Positions 40,763 through 49,006 of a stretch of DNA of 64,000 bases are shown here, piece by piece. The notes below the pieces were generated by a model. That model made no database searches. It saw nothing but the letters and a program-made list of their open reading frames with translations, and was not told where the DNA came from. The first letter of the stretch is position 1. The number at the start of each line of letters is the position of its first letter. The DNA comes from Microbacterium sp. VKM Ac-2923. Its GTDB lineage: Bacteria; Actinomycetota; Actinomycetes; Actinomycetales; Microbacteriaceae. The stretch is from positions 17,662 to 81,661 of the forward strand of contig NZ_JALGRP010000012.1 in assembly GCF_022815605.1 (NCBI RefSeq), read 5' to 3'. The position numbers and the translations under genes were made by a program.

Positions 40763-41806
40763 ATGAGCGAGACGACGACGACGTCGACCGTGATCCCGAC
40801 GCGCGAGCGTCGTCGCGAGGCGTCGATGGCGGACGTGGCGGCCGCGGCGGGGGTGTCGGGCCAGACCGTCTCGCGGGTCGCGAACGGGCGGGCCAACGTC
40901 GATCCTGACACGCGCCAGCGAGTGCTGGATGCGATGACGCACCTGGGTTACCGCCCCAACAGTGCCGCCCGGGCTCTCCGTTCGGGGCGGTTCCGCAGCA
41001 TCGGCGTGATAATGTTCTCCCTGGGCTCCTACGGCAACACCCGCACGCTCGACGCACTGGCGTCGATGGCGGCGGCATCCGGGTACTCGATCACCCTCAT
41101 CACGGTGCAGTCCGCCTCGCAGTCCGATGTGTCGGGGGCGTTCCTCCGCCTCCGCGAGCACGCCGTCGACGGCATCGTCATCCTGATCGAGACGCACCGC
41201 CTCGGCGAGAACGAGCTCGCCATCCCCTCGGGTCTGCCCGTCGTGGTCGTCGATTCCAGCGCCGACTACCCCTACGCCGTCGTCGACAACGATCAGGCGC
41301 AGGGGGCACGGCTCGCGACCGAGCACCTCCTCGACCTCGGACACGAGACGGTGTGGCACGTCTCCGGTCCGCCGGAGTCGTTCGCCGCAGAACGTCGCCG
41401 CGACGCCTGGCGCGCGGCACTCGAGGATCGCGGATGCCGAGTGCCCGAGGTGCAGATCGGCGACTGGACCGCCGACTCCGGTCACCGCATCGGTGCGGCG
41501 CTCGCGGTGCGACCCGAGGTGACCGCCGTGTTCGCGGCGAACGACCAGATGGCGCTCGGCGTCATCCGCGCCCTTCACGAGGCCGGGCGCGCCGTGCCCG
41601 GGGATGTGAGCGTCGTCGGCTTCGACGACATGCCTGAGTCGGCCAACTTCTGGCCTCCGCTCACCACCGTGCGACAGCGATTCGAGCGCGTGGGCGAAGA
41701 GGCGATGAAGGCCCTCATCGCCGACATCGAGAACACCGGCGGCGATCACGCTCGCACGCTCGTCCCCACGTCGCTCGTCGTGCGGGCCAGTTCTGGTCCC
41801 CGCTGA
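40763..41806 (+). CDS. LacI family repressor of the arabinogalactan genes
   Basis: A 347-residue regulator, preceded by GAGGGGG. A 20-residue polar N-terminus leads to the DNA-binding domain MADVAAAAGVSGQTVSRVANG and the hinge AARALRSGRFRSIGVIM. The ligand-binding core has VFAANDQMALGVIRAL and VVGFDDMPESANFWPP. It is divergent to the ABC/GH51/GH35 operon and followed by the GH30 gene. Palindromes matching a LacI site occur before both, so it most likely represses both and is released by a galactose- or arabinose-containing sugar. It is paralogous to the regulator at 28860-29825. Confidence 0.9.
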   Translation: MSETTTTSTVIPTRERRREASMADVAAAAGVSGQTVSRVANGRANVDPDTRQRVLDAMTHLGYRPNSAARALRSGRFRSIGVIMFSLGSYGNTRTLDALASMAAASGYSITLITVQSASQSDVSGAFLRLREHAVDGIVILIETHRLGENELAIPSGLPVVVVDSSADYPYAVVDNDQAQGARLATEHLLDLGHETVWHVSGPPESFAAERRRDAWRAALEDRGCRVPEVQIGDWTADSGHRIGAALAVRPEVTAVFAANDQMALGVIRALHEAGRAVPGDVSVVGFDDMPESANFWPPLTTVRQRFERVGEEAMKALIADIENTGGDHARTLVPTSLVVRASSGPR

Positions 41807-41818
41807 CGCCCGCCCGAC

Positions 41819-41900
41819 GCTGACGCCAGGCCGGCGCTGACGCCAGGCCGGCGCTGACGCTCTGTTCGGGCCGCCGCTGACGCCCGGGCCGCCGCCGACG
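41819..41900. repeat. 17-bp degenerate tandem repeat after lacI
   Basis: GCTGACGCCAGGCCGGC occurs at 41819-41835 and 41836-41852, then decays through related GCTGACGC and GGGCCGCCGC units to about 41925. The unit resembles the lacI stop context (CGCTGACGCC at 41801-41810), as if copied from the gene end. Confidence 0.7.
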
Positions 41901-42019
41901 CCATGTCCGGGCCGCCGCCGTGCGGTGCGCGTTGCCGTCGGGCTTCGCGGGGCGCTTCGGCGCGACCGCCCTCTTGTGTGCGCTAACGCCTGTCGTTTAA
42001 GCTCGGCCTGTACGTCCCA

Positions 42020-42033
42020 TGTTGACGTCAACA
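42020..42033. promoter_or_regulatory. Perfect LacI-type operator TGTTGACGTCAACA before the GH30 gene
   Basis: A perfect 14-bp palindrome, 38 bp before ATG 42072. It is the best copy of the motif also found at 40700-40713 and 40733-40746, which ties the secreted enzyme to the importer operon. Confidence 0.85.
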
Positions 42034-42071
42034 CTCCCCCATGAGGCCGCATCGAAGCGGCCGGATCGGAA

Positions 42072-45000
42072 ATGACGATGAAGTCACCTCGACTGTTGTC
42101 GATGACGTGCGCCGTGGCTCTGACCGCCGGTGCCCTCACGGCGGGTGCCGCCGTGACGGCGCCCAACGAGAGCCATGCCGCGACGGCGCCCGTGCGCATC
42201 GCGCCCAACCCCGCGACGGCGTCCGAGCCGTTCGAGGGGTGGGGGACGAGCCTGGTGTGGTTCGCCAACGCCACGGGCAACTACCCCGCCGACGTGCGGC
42301 AGAAGCTCTTCGACGCCGTCTTCGGCGAAGACGGGCTGAACCTCAACATCGCGCGATACAACATCGGTGGCGGCAACGCCACCGACGTGCCGTCGTACCT
42401 CCGCCCCGGCGGCGCGGTTCCCGGCTTCTGGAACCCCCAGCTGCCGGCCACCGACGGCCAGGGCGCGATCACCTCGACCTACGCCGACCGTGCCCGCTAC
42501 AAGGCCGCATGGAACCCCGACGACCCGACCCACTACGACTTCTCGGCAGACTCCGCCCAGCGCTGGTGGATCGACGCGCTCAAAGGCAAGATCACCCACT
42601 GGGAGGCCTTCAGCAACTCGCCGCCTTACTTCCTCACGCAGAGCGGCTACGTCTCGGGCGGCATCAACAACGCCACCAGCGAGCAGCTCGCCACCGCCGA
42701 CATGGACAAATTCGCCGGGTACCTGACCACCGTCGTCGACGAGCTCGAGAAAGAGCACGGCATCCAGTTCGACACCATCGACCCGTTCAACGAGCCGAAC
42801 ACCAACTACTGGTCGACCAACATCCCCGCGGGTCAGACCTGGCCCACCAGCGCCAGCCGTCAGGAGGGCGCGCACATCGGTCCGCAGCGCCAGGACGAGA
42901 TGATCAAGGCCCTCGCCGCGCGTCTGGCCGCCCCCGGCACGCAGACCGACGCCGTGATCTCGGCGATGGACGAGACCAACCCCGGCATCTTCGCCACCAA
43001 CTGGAACGCGTGGACGCCCGCCGCCAAGGCTGCCGTCGAGCAGCTCAACGTGCACACCTACGGCACCGGCGGACGTCAGGTCGTGCGTGACATCGCCAAG
43101 GCCGCCGACAAGCCGCTGTGGATGAGCGAGGTCGAGGGCAACTGGACCCCCGGGACGGGCTTCAACCCGGTCGACATCGGCAACGGTCTCGGTATGGCCG
43201 AGCACATCGTCGGCGACCTGCGGGAGTTGGAGCCGGACGCCTGGGTGTTCTGGCAGCCCGTCGAAGACCTTTACAACATGGAGAAGGTCGAAAAGCTCAA
43301 CTGGGGCAGCGTCTTCATCGACTTCGACTGCAACGCCGACGGCAACTCCGAGCGTCGCCTGAAGGACGGCGACGCCGACCCCAGCTGCAAGGTGCTGACG
43401 AACGAGAAGTTCAACACGGTCCGCAACTTCACGCACTACATCGAGCCCGGGGATCGCCTGGTCGCCAGTTCGAACACGCAGTCCACCGCGGCGATCGACG
43501 CCGACGGCACGGGCGCGACCGTGGTGCACGTGAACACCGAGGCCACCGACCGCACCGTCGAGATCGACCTCAACGACTTCGGCACCGTGGCGGCGAACGC
43601 CACCGTCACCCCGATCGTCACGACGCAGTCCACCCTCGCGAACCCCACCGCCAACGCCCTCAAGCAGGGTGCCGCGGTGACCGTGAACCCCGCGTCGAAG
43701 ACCGCGCTGCTCACGGTTCCGGCGCGCTCGGTCACCACGTTCGTCATCGACGGCGTCTCGGGTGTCGCCGACACCGCCGCGAGCTTCCGCAACGGCCAGT
43801 CCGTCCAGCTGACCGGGCTGCAGAGCGGCCTCGCGCTCGACGGCGGCGCCTCGCTCGCCATCCGCCCGGTCGCCACGACAGCTGCCGCGGCGAAGACGCA
43901 GACCTGGACGGTGCGCTCGCTCGACGGTGAGGGCACCAACCGCCACCGCTTCACCCTCGAGAACGCGGCGGGGCAGTACCTCGCCGTCGCCAACGGTGGA
44001 ACCACCCTGGTGAGCTCCGACCCGACCGCCGCAGCCGCCGACGCGAACCTGCAGTGGATGGCGTCGACCACCGACGGGGCGACGTACTCCCTGCTGAGTG
44101 TCGCGGCGGAGCGTGTGCTCGACGTCAACGGCGCCAGCACGCAGCCCGAGGCGCGCGTGGGACTGTGGACGTCGAACGGCGGCGGCAACCAGCTGTGGCG
44201 TCTGTCGGGTACCGCTGTCCTGGGCGTCGAGCCGGTCACGGTCAGCACCCCGGTCGGCACCGCCCCCACCCTGCCCACCACGGTCACCGCGCGCTACGCC
44301 GGAAAGACGCTCCGCGCGGTCCCCGTGACGTGGCAGCTCGACGGCAAGGACTGGTCGAAGGCCGGCACCGTCACCGTGACCGGCACCGGCACCGACATCT
44401 TCGGCGCCACCGTCACGGCATCCGCCATCGTCGAGGTCGGCGCGTACACCGCGGCCCGCCCCATCTCGATGACGGTTGCAGCGGGTAGCGCGCTCTCGAG
44501 TGTGAAGGCGCTGGCGCCCAAGGACGTGCAGTCCGAGGTGCGTGCCGACGGCGCGGGCTTCTGGACGCCCGTCACGTGGGCGTGGGCCGATCTGACCGAC
44601 GCGTCGTTCGCCCAGGCGGGCACCGTGGTCGTGAGTGGCACCGCGACCGGCCCGAGCGGCGAGAAGCTGCCCGCGCGGTTGACGGTGATCGTGACGGATG
44701 CCGTCGAGCGCAACGTCGCACCGCAGAGCCGCCCCTCGGCGACCTACACCGAGAGCGGCTACCCGATCGACCGCACCATCAACGGTCAGAGCACGGACAA
44801 GGGTTGGTCGAACTGGCGGTCGGGTACGAAGAACACGCAGGACACCCTGACGTACGGCCTGTCGACCACCGAGACGGTGAAGCGTGTGGCGGTGCAGTTC
44901 TACCGTGACGGTGGGGCGACCTGGGCCGACACTCTGCGCGTGGACTACCGCAGCGCGGGTGGCGCCTGGACGCAGGGTGCGCTGCAGACCGTCCCGACAC

Positions 45001-45665
45001 CCGCGACCGGTGCGCCGAAGGTGGAGGTGTCGCTGGGCGGCGTCGCCGCCGACGAGGTGCGGGTCGTGATGAACGCGCGGTCGCAGACGCACATGGTGGT
45101 CTCCGAAGTCGAGATCTTCGCCGCGGCGCCGTCGTCGGCGGGGGTCGCCGACCTGGCTCGACTGACCGTGGGCGCCAACGCCGTCGACGGGTTCGATCCC
45201 GCACGCACCGACTACACGGCCACGGTCGTGGGAGACGCGTGGCCCACGCTGAACGCGCAGGCGGTGGATCAGGATGCCGTGGTGCGCATCACCCAGCCCG
45301 CCGACGCCAACGGCGTCGGAACCGTGCGGGTGACCGCTCCGAACGGAACGGAGCGCACCTACACCGTGACGGTGACCCGTGCTCCGGCCGCGACCGTCGC
45401 CGCTACCGCTTCGTCGCGGTGCGTGGCCGGGAAGGTCGTCGTCGCGGTGACGGTGCAGAACGACGGCGCGACCCGCGCCGACGTGCGGATCGACAGCCCG
45501 TACGGGGCGAAGAACCTCGGCGCCGTCGAGCCCGGAAAACGCGCGTCGGCGACGTTCAGCACGCGTCAGACGTCGGTTCCCGCCGGAACGGCGACGGTCA
45601 CGGCGACCGTCAACGGCGCGTCGGCAACGGTCGCGGCGGCCATCCCGGCGGCCACCTGCAAGTAG
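42072..45665 (+). CDS. Secreted multidomain glycoside hydrolase family 30 enzyme, probable endo-beta-1,6-galactanase
   Basis: A 1197-residue secreted protein with a signal peptide to about residue 36 (NESHAA). The GH30 barrel with side beta domain covers ~40-560: EGWGTSLVWFANATG, LNIARYNIGGG, acid/base Glu241 in IDPFNEPN and nucleophile Glu353 in LWMSEVEGNW. These features fit subfamily 5, whose studied actinobacterial member is an endo-beta-1,6-galactanase. A ricin-type lectin-like domain follows (~565-710), then Ig-like domains, an F5/8-type (discoidin-like) domain near 885-1020 (SGYPIDRTINGQSTDKGWSN), a cadherin-like sandwich and a final beta domain. Multiple sugar-binding modules suit an insoluble plant arabinogalactan. 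The LacI operator upstream links it to the importer. Subfamily and linkage are inferred from sequence alone. Confidence 0.85.
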   Translation: MTMKSPRLLSMTCAVALTAGALTAGAAVTAPNESHAATAPVRIAPNPATASEPFEGWGTSLVWFANATGNYPADVRQKLFDAVFGEDGLNLNIARYNIGGGNATDVPSYLRPGGAVPGFWNPQLPATDGQGAITSTYADRARYKAAWNPDDPTHYDFSADSAQRWWIDALKGKITHWEAFSNSPPYFLTQSGYVSGGINNATSEQLATADMDKFAGYLTTVVDELEKEHGIQFDTIDPFNEPNTNYWSTNIPAGQTWPTSASRQEGAHIGPQRQDEMIKALAARLAAPGTQTDAVISAMDETNPGIFATNWNAWTPAAKAAVEQLNVHTYGTGGRQVVRDIAKAADKPLWMSEVEGNWTPGTGFNPVDIGNGLGMAEHIVGDLRELEPDAWVFWQPVEDLYNMEKVEKLNWGSVFIDFDCNADGNSERRLKDGDADPSCKVLTNEKFNTVRNFTHYIEPGDRLVASSNTQSTAAIDADGTGATVVHVNTEATDRTVEIDLNDFGTVAANATVTPIVTTQSTLANPTANALKQGAAVTVNPASKTALLTVPARSVTTFVIDGVSGVADTAASFRNGQSVQLTGLQSGLALDGGASLAIRPVATTAAAAKTQTWTVRSLDGEGTNRHRFTLENAAGQYLAVANGGTTLVSSDPTAAAADANLQWMASTTDGATYSLLSVAAERVLDVNGASTQPEARVGLWTSNGGGNQLWRLSGTAVLGVEPVTVSTPVGTAPTLPTTVTARYAGKTLRAVPVTWQLDGKDWSKAGTVTVTGTGTDIFGATVTASAIVEVGAYTAARPISMTVAAGSALSSVKALAPKDVQSEVRADGAGFWTPVTWAWADLTDASFAQAGTVVVSGTATGPSGEKLPARLTVIVTDAVERNVAPQSRPSATYTESGYPIDRTINGQSTDKGWSNWRSGTKNTQDTLTYGLSTTETVKRVAVQFYRDGGATWADTLRVDYRSAGGAWTQGALQTVPTPATGAPKVEVSLGGVAADEVRVVMNARSQTHMVVSEVEIFAAAPSSAGVADLARLTVGANAVDGFDPARTDYTATVVGDAWPTLNAQAVDQDAVVRITQPADANGVGTVRVTAPNGTERTYTVTVTRAPAATVAATASSRCVAGKVVVAVTVQNDGATRADVRIDSPYGAKNLGAVEPGKRASATFSTRQTSVPAGTATVTATVNGASATVAAAIPAATCK

Positions 45666-45674
45666 ATCGATGCA

Positions 45675-45707
45675 GAAAGGGGCGGCGACGTGTTCGCCGC
45701 CCCTTTC
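45675..45707 (+). terminator. Terminator of the GH30 gene
   Basis: GAAAGGGGCGGCGA (45675-45688) and TCGCCGCCCCTTTC (45694-45707) form a perfect 14-bp stem with a 5-nt loop, 10 bp after the stop; the right arm ends CCCTTTC. Confidence 0.9.
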
Positions 45708-45786
45708 GGCATCCGTCAAGGGTCCCCGTCCGAGACGGGCCGTGACGGAGGATGGATTCCTCTGAATCGATCCCCACAGGAGAACC

Positions 45787-46833
45787 ATGCACGTCAACGC
45801 CTACGCCGCGTCGTCCGCGACGTCACCCCTCGAGCCCACGACCATCGAGCGCCGTGATGTCGGCCCCTCGGACGTCCTCATCGACATCGCCTACGCCGGC
45901 ATCTGCCATTCCGACATCCACACCATCCGCGGCGAGTGGGGCGACGTGCCCTACCCCCTGACGGTGGGCCACGAGATCGTCGGCACGGTCGCCGAGGTCG
46001 GGTCCGACGTCACCAGCCACAAGGTCGGCGACCGCGTCGGCGTCGGCTGCATGGTCAACTCGTGCCGCGAGTGCGACAACTGTCTCGCCGGCGAGGAGCA
46101 GTACTGCGAGAAGGGCAACATCGGTACCTACGCCGGCACCGATGTCGACGGTTCGATCACCCAGGGTGGCTACAGCGAGAAGATCGTCGTCGACGAGCAC
46201 TTCGTGCTGCGCGTTCCCGAGTCCATCCCCTACGAGAAGGCCGCCCCGCTGCTGTGCGCGGGCATCACGACCTATTCACCGCTGAACCACTGGAACGCCG
46301 GCCCCGGCAAGAAGGTCGCCGTCGTCGGTCTCGGCGGTCTCGGTCACATGGCCGTCAAGATCGCCCACGCCATGGGCGCCGAGGTCACCGTGCTCTCCCA
46401 GACGCTGGGCAAGAAGGACGACGGCCTCAAGATGGGCGCCGACCACTACTACGCCACGAAGGACGAAGAGACCTTCACCACGCTGAAGAACACCTTCGAC
46501 CTCATCGTCAACACCGTGAGTGCGCCGCTCGAGCTCAAGCAGTACCTCGGGCTGCTCACGCTCAACGGCACGATGGTCAACGTCGGCGCCCCGCCGGAGC
46601 CCCTGCCCATCCAGGTCTTCACCCTCTTCACGAACCGTCGTTCCTTCGCCGGTTCGTCGATCGGTGGCATCCGCGAGACCCAGGAGATGCTCGACTTCTG
46701 CGCCGAGCACGGCATCGCCCCCGAGACGGAGCTCATCTCGGCCGACCAGATCAACGAGGCCTACGAGCGCGTGCTGAAGAGCGACGTGCGCTACCGCTTC
46801 GTGATCGACGCGAAGACCTTCGCCCCCGCCTGA
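45787..46833 (+). CDS. Zinc-dependent NAD(P) alcohol dehydrogenase (cinnamyl-alcohol-dehydrogenase-like)
   Basis: A 348-residue medium-chain dehydrogenase; AGGAGAACC precedes the ATG. Catalytic zinc ligands are Cys in AGICHSDIH and His-Glu in VGHEIVG. The structural zinc site is GCMVNSCRECDNCLAGEEQYC, with four Cys. The Rossmann motif is VVGLGGLGHMAVK. This is the YahK/Adh6 group that reduces aldehydes with NADPH. It is monocistronic with its own terminator, and its physiological substrate is unknown. Confidence 0.9.
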   Translation: MHVNAYAASSATSPLEPTTIERRDVGPSDVLIDIAYAGICHSDIHTIRGEWGDVPYPLTVGHEIVGTVAEVGSDVTSHKVGDRVGVGCMVNSCRECDNCLAGEEQYCEKGNIGTYAGTDVDGSITQGGYSEKIVVDEHFVLRVPESIPYEKAAPLLCAGITTYSPLNHWNAGPGKKVAVVGLGGLGHMAVKIAHAMGAEVTVLSQTLGKKDDGLKMGADHYYATKDEETFTTLKNTFDLIVNTVSAPLELKQYLGLLTLNGTMVNVGAPPEPLPIQVFTLFTNRRSFAGSSIGGIRETQEMLDFCAEHGIAPETELISADQINEAYERVLKSDVRYRFVIDAKTFAPA

Positions 46834-46869
46834 TCCCGGTTCTCCGGGTCCGGCGAGATCCCGGATACC

Positions 46870-46903
46870 ACGGCCCCGACGTTCTTCGAAGCGTCGGGGC
46901 CGT
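46870..46903. terminator. Terminator hairpin after the alcohol dehydrogenase gene
   Basis: ACGGCCCCGACG (46870-46881) and CGTCGGGGCCGT (46892-46903) form a perfect 12-bp stem with a 10-nt loop, 37 bp after the stop. Confidence 0.85.
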
Positions 46904-46962
46904 CGCACGTCCCGCCGTCTCCGTACGTCCTCGCCGTTGCCCCCGCCCCCCGGGGCCCCACT

Positions 46963-47027
46963 CATAAACGCGATTACTGCGCATAAACGCGGCGTCGCCG
47001 TGTTCATCGGCACGGATGGCGTTTATG
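46963..47027. repeat. CATAAACGC inverted and direct repeats at a convergent junction
   Basis: CATAAACGCG occurs at 46963-46972 and 46982-46991 in direct orientation, and GCGTTTATG (47019-47027) is the inverse. These can form a 9-bp stem over a loop of ~28 nt in the 297-bp gap between the alcohol dehydrogenase and pgm genes. Nothing else is seen there apart from the terminator. Confidence 0.7.
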
Positions 47028-47130
47028 GATGCCGGAAGCCCGTCGCAGACGCCGCCGCCGACGCACCGCGCAGGCGCCCGCACGCGAAAGCGGCGCCGCC
47101 CCGGAGGGCGACGCCGCGTCGGACGGAAGG

Positions 47131-48777
47131 TCAGGCCTGGCCGAGGGCGGCCGAAACGACCGCGCGCGCCTCTTCCTGCACCTCGCGCAGGTGGTCCTCG
47201 CCGCGGAGCGACTCGGCGTACAGCTTGTAGACGTCCTCGGTGCCCGAGGGGCGTGCGGCGAACCACGCCGACTCCGTCTGCACCTTCAGGCCGCCGATCG
47301 CCGCGCCGTTGCCGGGCGCGTGCGACAGCTTCGCCACGATGGGCTCACCGGCGAGTTCGGTGGCGGTCACGGCATCCGGAGACAGCTTCGACAACGCCGA
47401 CTTCTGCGCGGGCGAGGCGGGGGCGTCGACACGCTGGTAGGCCGAGGCGCCGAATTCGGCCTCGAGCTCGGCGTAGCGCTGCGAGGGCGTCTTTCCGGTG
47501 ACGGCGAGGATCTCGGCGGCGAGCAGGCAGAGCAGGATGCCGTCCTTGTCGGTGGTCCAGACCGTGCCGTCCTTGCGCAGGAACGACGCACCCGCCGACT
47601 CCTCGCCGCCGAAGGCGACGGAGCCGTCGAGCAGGCCCGGGACGAACCACTTGAACCCGACGGGCACTTCGAGCAGCGTCTTGCCGAGCGACGCGGCGAC
47701 CCGGTCGATGATCATCGACGACACCAGCGTCTTGCCCACCGCGGAGTCGGTCGGCCAGCCGGGACGGTGGGCGAAGAGGTAGTCGATCGCGACGGCGAGG
47801 TAGTGGTTCGGGTTCATCAGCCCCGCATCGGGCGTGACGATGCCGTGGCGGTCGGCGTCGGCGTCGTTGCCCGTGAGGATGTCGTACTCGTCGCGCGCGG
47901 CGACCAGCGAGGCCATGGCCGAGGGCGAGGAGGGATCCATGCGGATCTTCTCGTCCCAGTCGAGCGTCATGAACTTCCACGTCGGGTCGACTTCGGGGTT
48001 CACGACGGTGAGGTCGAGACCGTAGACCTCGGCGATGAGGGCCCAGTACTCGACGGAGGCGCCGCCCAGGGGGTCGGCACCGATGCGGATGCCGGCGCTC
48101 TTGATGGCGTCGATGTCGATGATGGATGCCAGGTCGCGCACGTATGCGTCGCGGAAGTCGTACTGGCCGAGGTTCTCGAGGTCGATCTCGGTCTGAGGGG
48201 TGCGCTGCACTCCCGCCAGCCCGGCGGCGATGAGCTCGTTCGCGCGATCGGCGATCCATCCGGTGGCGTCGGTGTCGGCGGGGCCGCCGTGAGGCGGGTT
48301 GTACTTGAAGCCGCCGTCGCGCGGAGGGTTGTGCGAGGGGGTCACGACGATGCCGTCGGCGCGGCCGGCGTCATCGAGCGAACGGCCCTTGTTGTACTGC
48401 AAGATGGCGTGACTGAGCGCCGGCGTCGGCACCCACGCGTCGCGGGAGTCGACGCGCACGTCGACGCCGTTCGCGACCAGCACCTCGACAGCGCTGCGCT
48501 CCGCGGGCAGCGACAGACCGTGGGTGTCGCGACCGAGGAAGAGCGGCCCCGTGATTCCCTGCGCGGCGCGGTAGTCGACGATGGCCTGCGTGGTGGCGAG
48601 GATATGGTCCTCGTTGAAGCTGGTGCTCAACGACGAACCCCGGTGACCGCTGGTCCCGAAGGCGACGCGCTGTTCGGGCACCGCGGCATCCGGTTTGCGG
48701 TCGTAGTACGCCGAGATCAGTTCGTCGATGTCGATGAGATCGGATGCCTCTGCGGGCTGTCCAGCGCGACTGCTCAT
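47131..48777 (-). CDS. pgm: Phosphoglucomutase (alpha-D-glucose phosphate-specific)
   Basis: A 548-residue enzyme interconverting glucose-1-phosphate and glucose-6-phosphate. Start 48777 (MSSRAGQPAEASDLIDIDEL) is the family N-terminus; the open frame upstream is spurious. Motifs are AFGTSGHRGSS, the phosphoserine loop VTPSHNPP (Ser148), metal loop GNDADADRHG, and the phosphate-binding end RPSGTEDVYKLYAES. The length is normal for the Pgm-E. coli type. It completes the route from galactose to glycolysis started by galT-galK and is probably constitutive. Confidence 0.95.
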   Translation of the reverse strand: MSSRAGQPAEASDLIDIDELISAYYDRKPDAAVPEQRVAFGTSGHRGSSLSTSFNEDHILATTQAIVDYRAAQGITGPLFLGRDTHGLSLPAERSAVEVLVANGVDVRVDSRDAWVPTPALSHAILQYNKGRSLDDAGRADGIVVTPSHNPPRDGGFKYNPPHGGPADTDATGWIADRANELIAAGLAGVQRTPQTEIDLENLGQYDFRDAYVRDLASIIDIDAIKSAGIRIGADPLGGASVEYWALIAEVYGLDLTVVNPEVDPTWKFMTLDWDEKIRMDPSSPSAMASLVAARDEYDILTGNDADADRHGIVTPDAGLMNPNHYLAVAIDYLFAHRPGWPTDSAVGKTLVSSMIIDRVAASLGKTLLEVPVGFKWFVPGLLDGSVAFGGEESAGASFLRKDGTVWTTDKDGILLCLLAAEILAVTGKTPSQRYAELEAEFGASAYQRVDAPASPAQKSALSKLSPDAVTATELAGEPIVAKLSHAPGNGAAIGGLKVQTESAWFAARPSGTEDVYKLYAESLRGEDHLREVQEEARAVVSAALGQA

Positions 48778-48994
48778 GCGCCCAGTCTGCCCGCTGCACG
48801 CGACATGCGTATACGCCGCGTCGCATTCTGGGGTAATCCGTTGCCCCGCGCGGGGCTGGCGCGCGTGGGAGCGGAGGAGATTCCGGGGGCGGAGGACGGG
48901 TTCGCCGGCCGCGGTGTCCTCCGCTCGCCGAATCCCCTCCGCCGGCCGGGGTGATCCGTGGTGAACCGGCACCCCGCTCGACATCCGCCGTCAC

Positions 48995-49000
48995 TACACT
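48995..49000 (+). promoter_or_regulatory. -10 element (TACACT) of the leaderless CrtC-like gene mRNA
   Basis: TACACT ends 6 nt before ATG 49007, marking both promoter and start. Confidence 0.6.
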
Positions 49001-49006
49001 CCGACC

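Noticed and set aside
42084..45797. 1237-codon minus-strand open frame opposite the GH30 gene
   Set aside because: High GC makes antisense frames of real genes stay open. The translation is Gly/Arg/His/Val-rich with no domains, while the plus strand encodes a clear GH30 enzyme with signal peptide.
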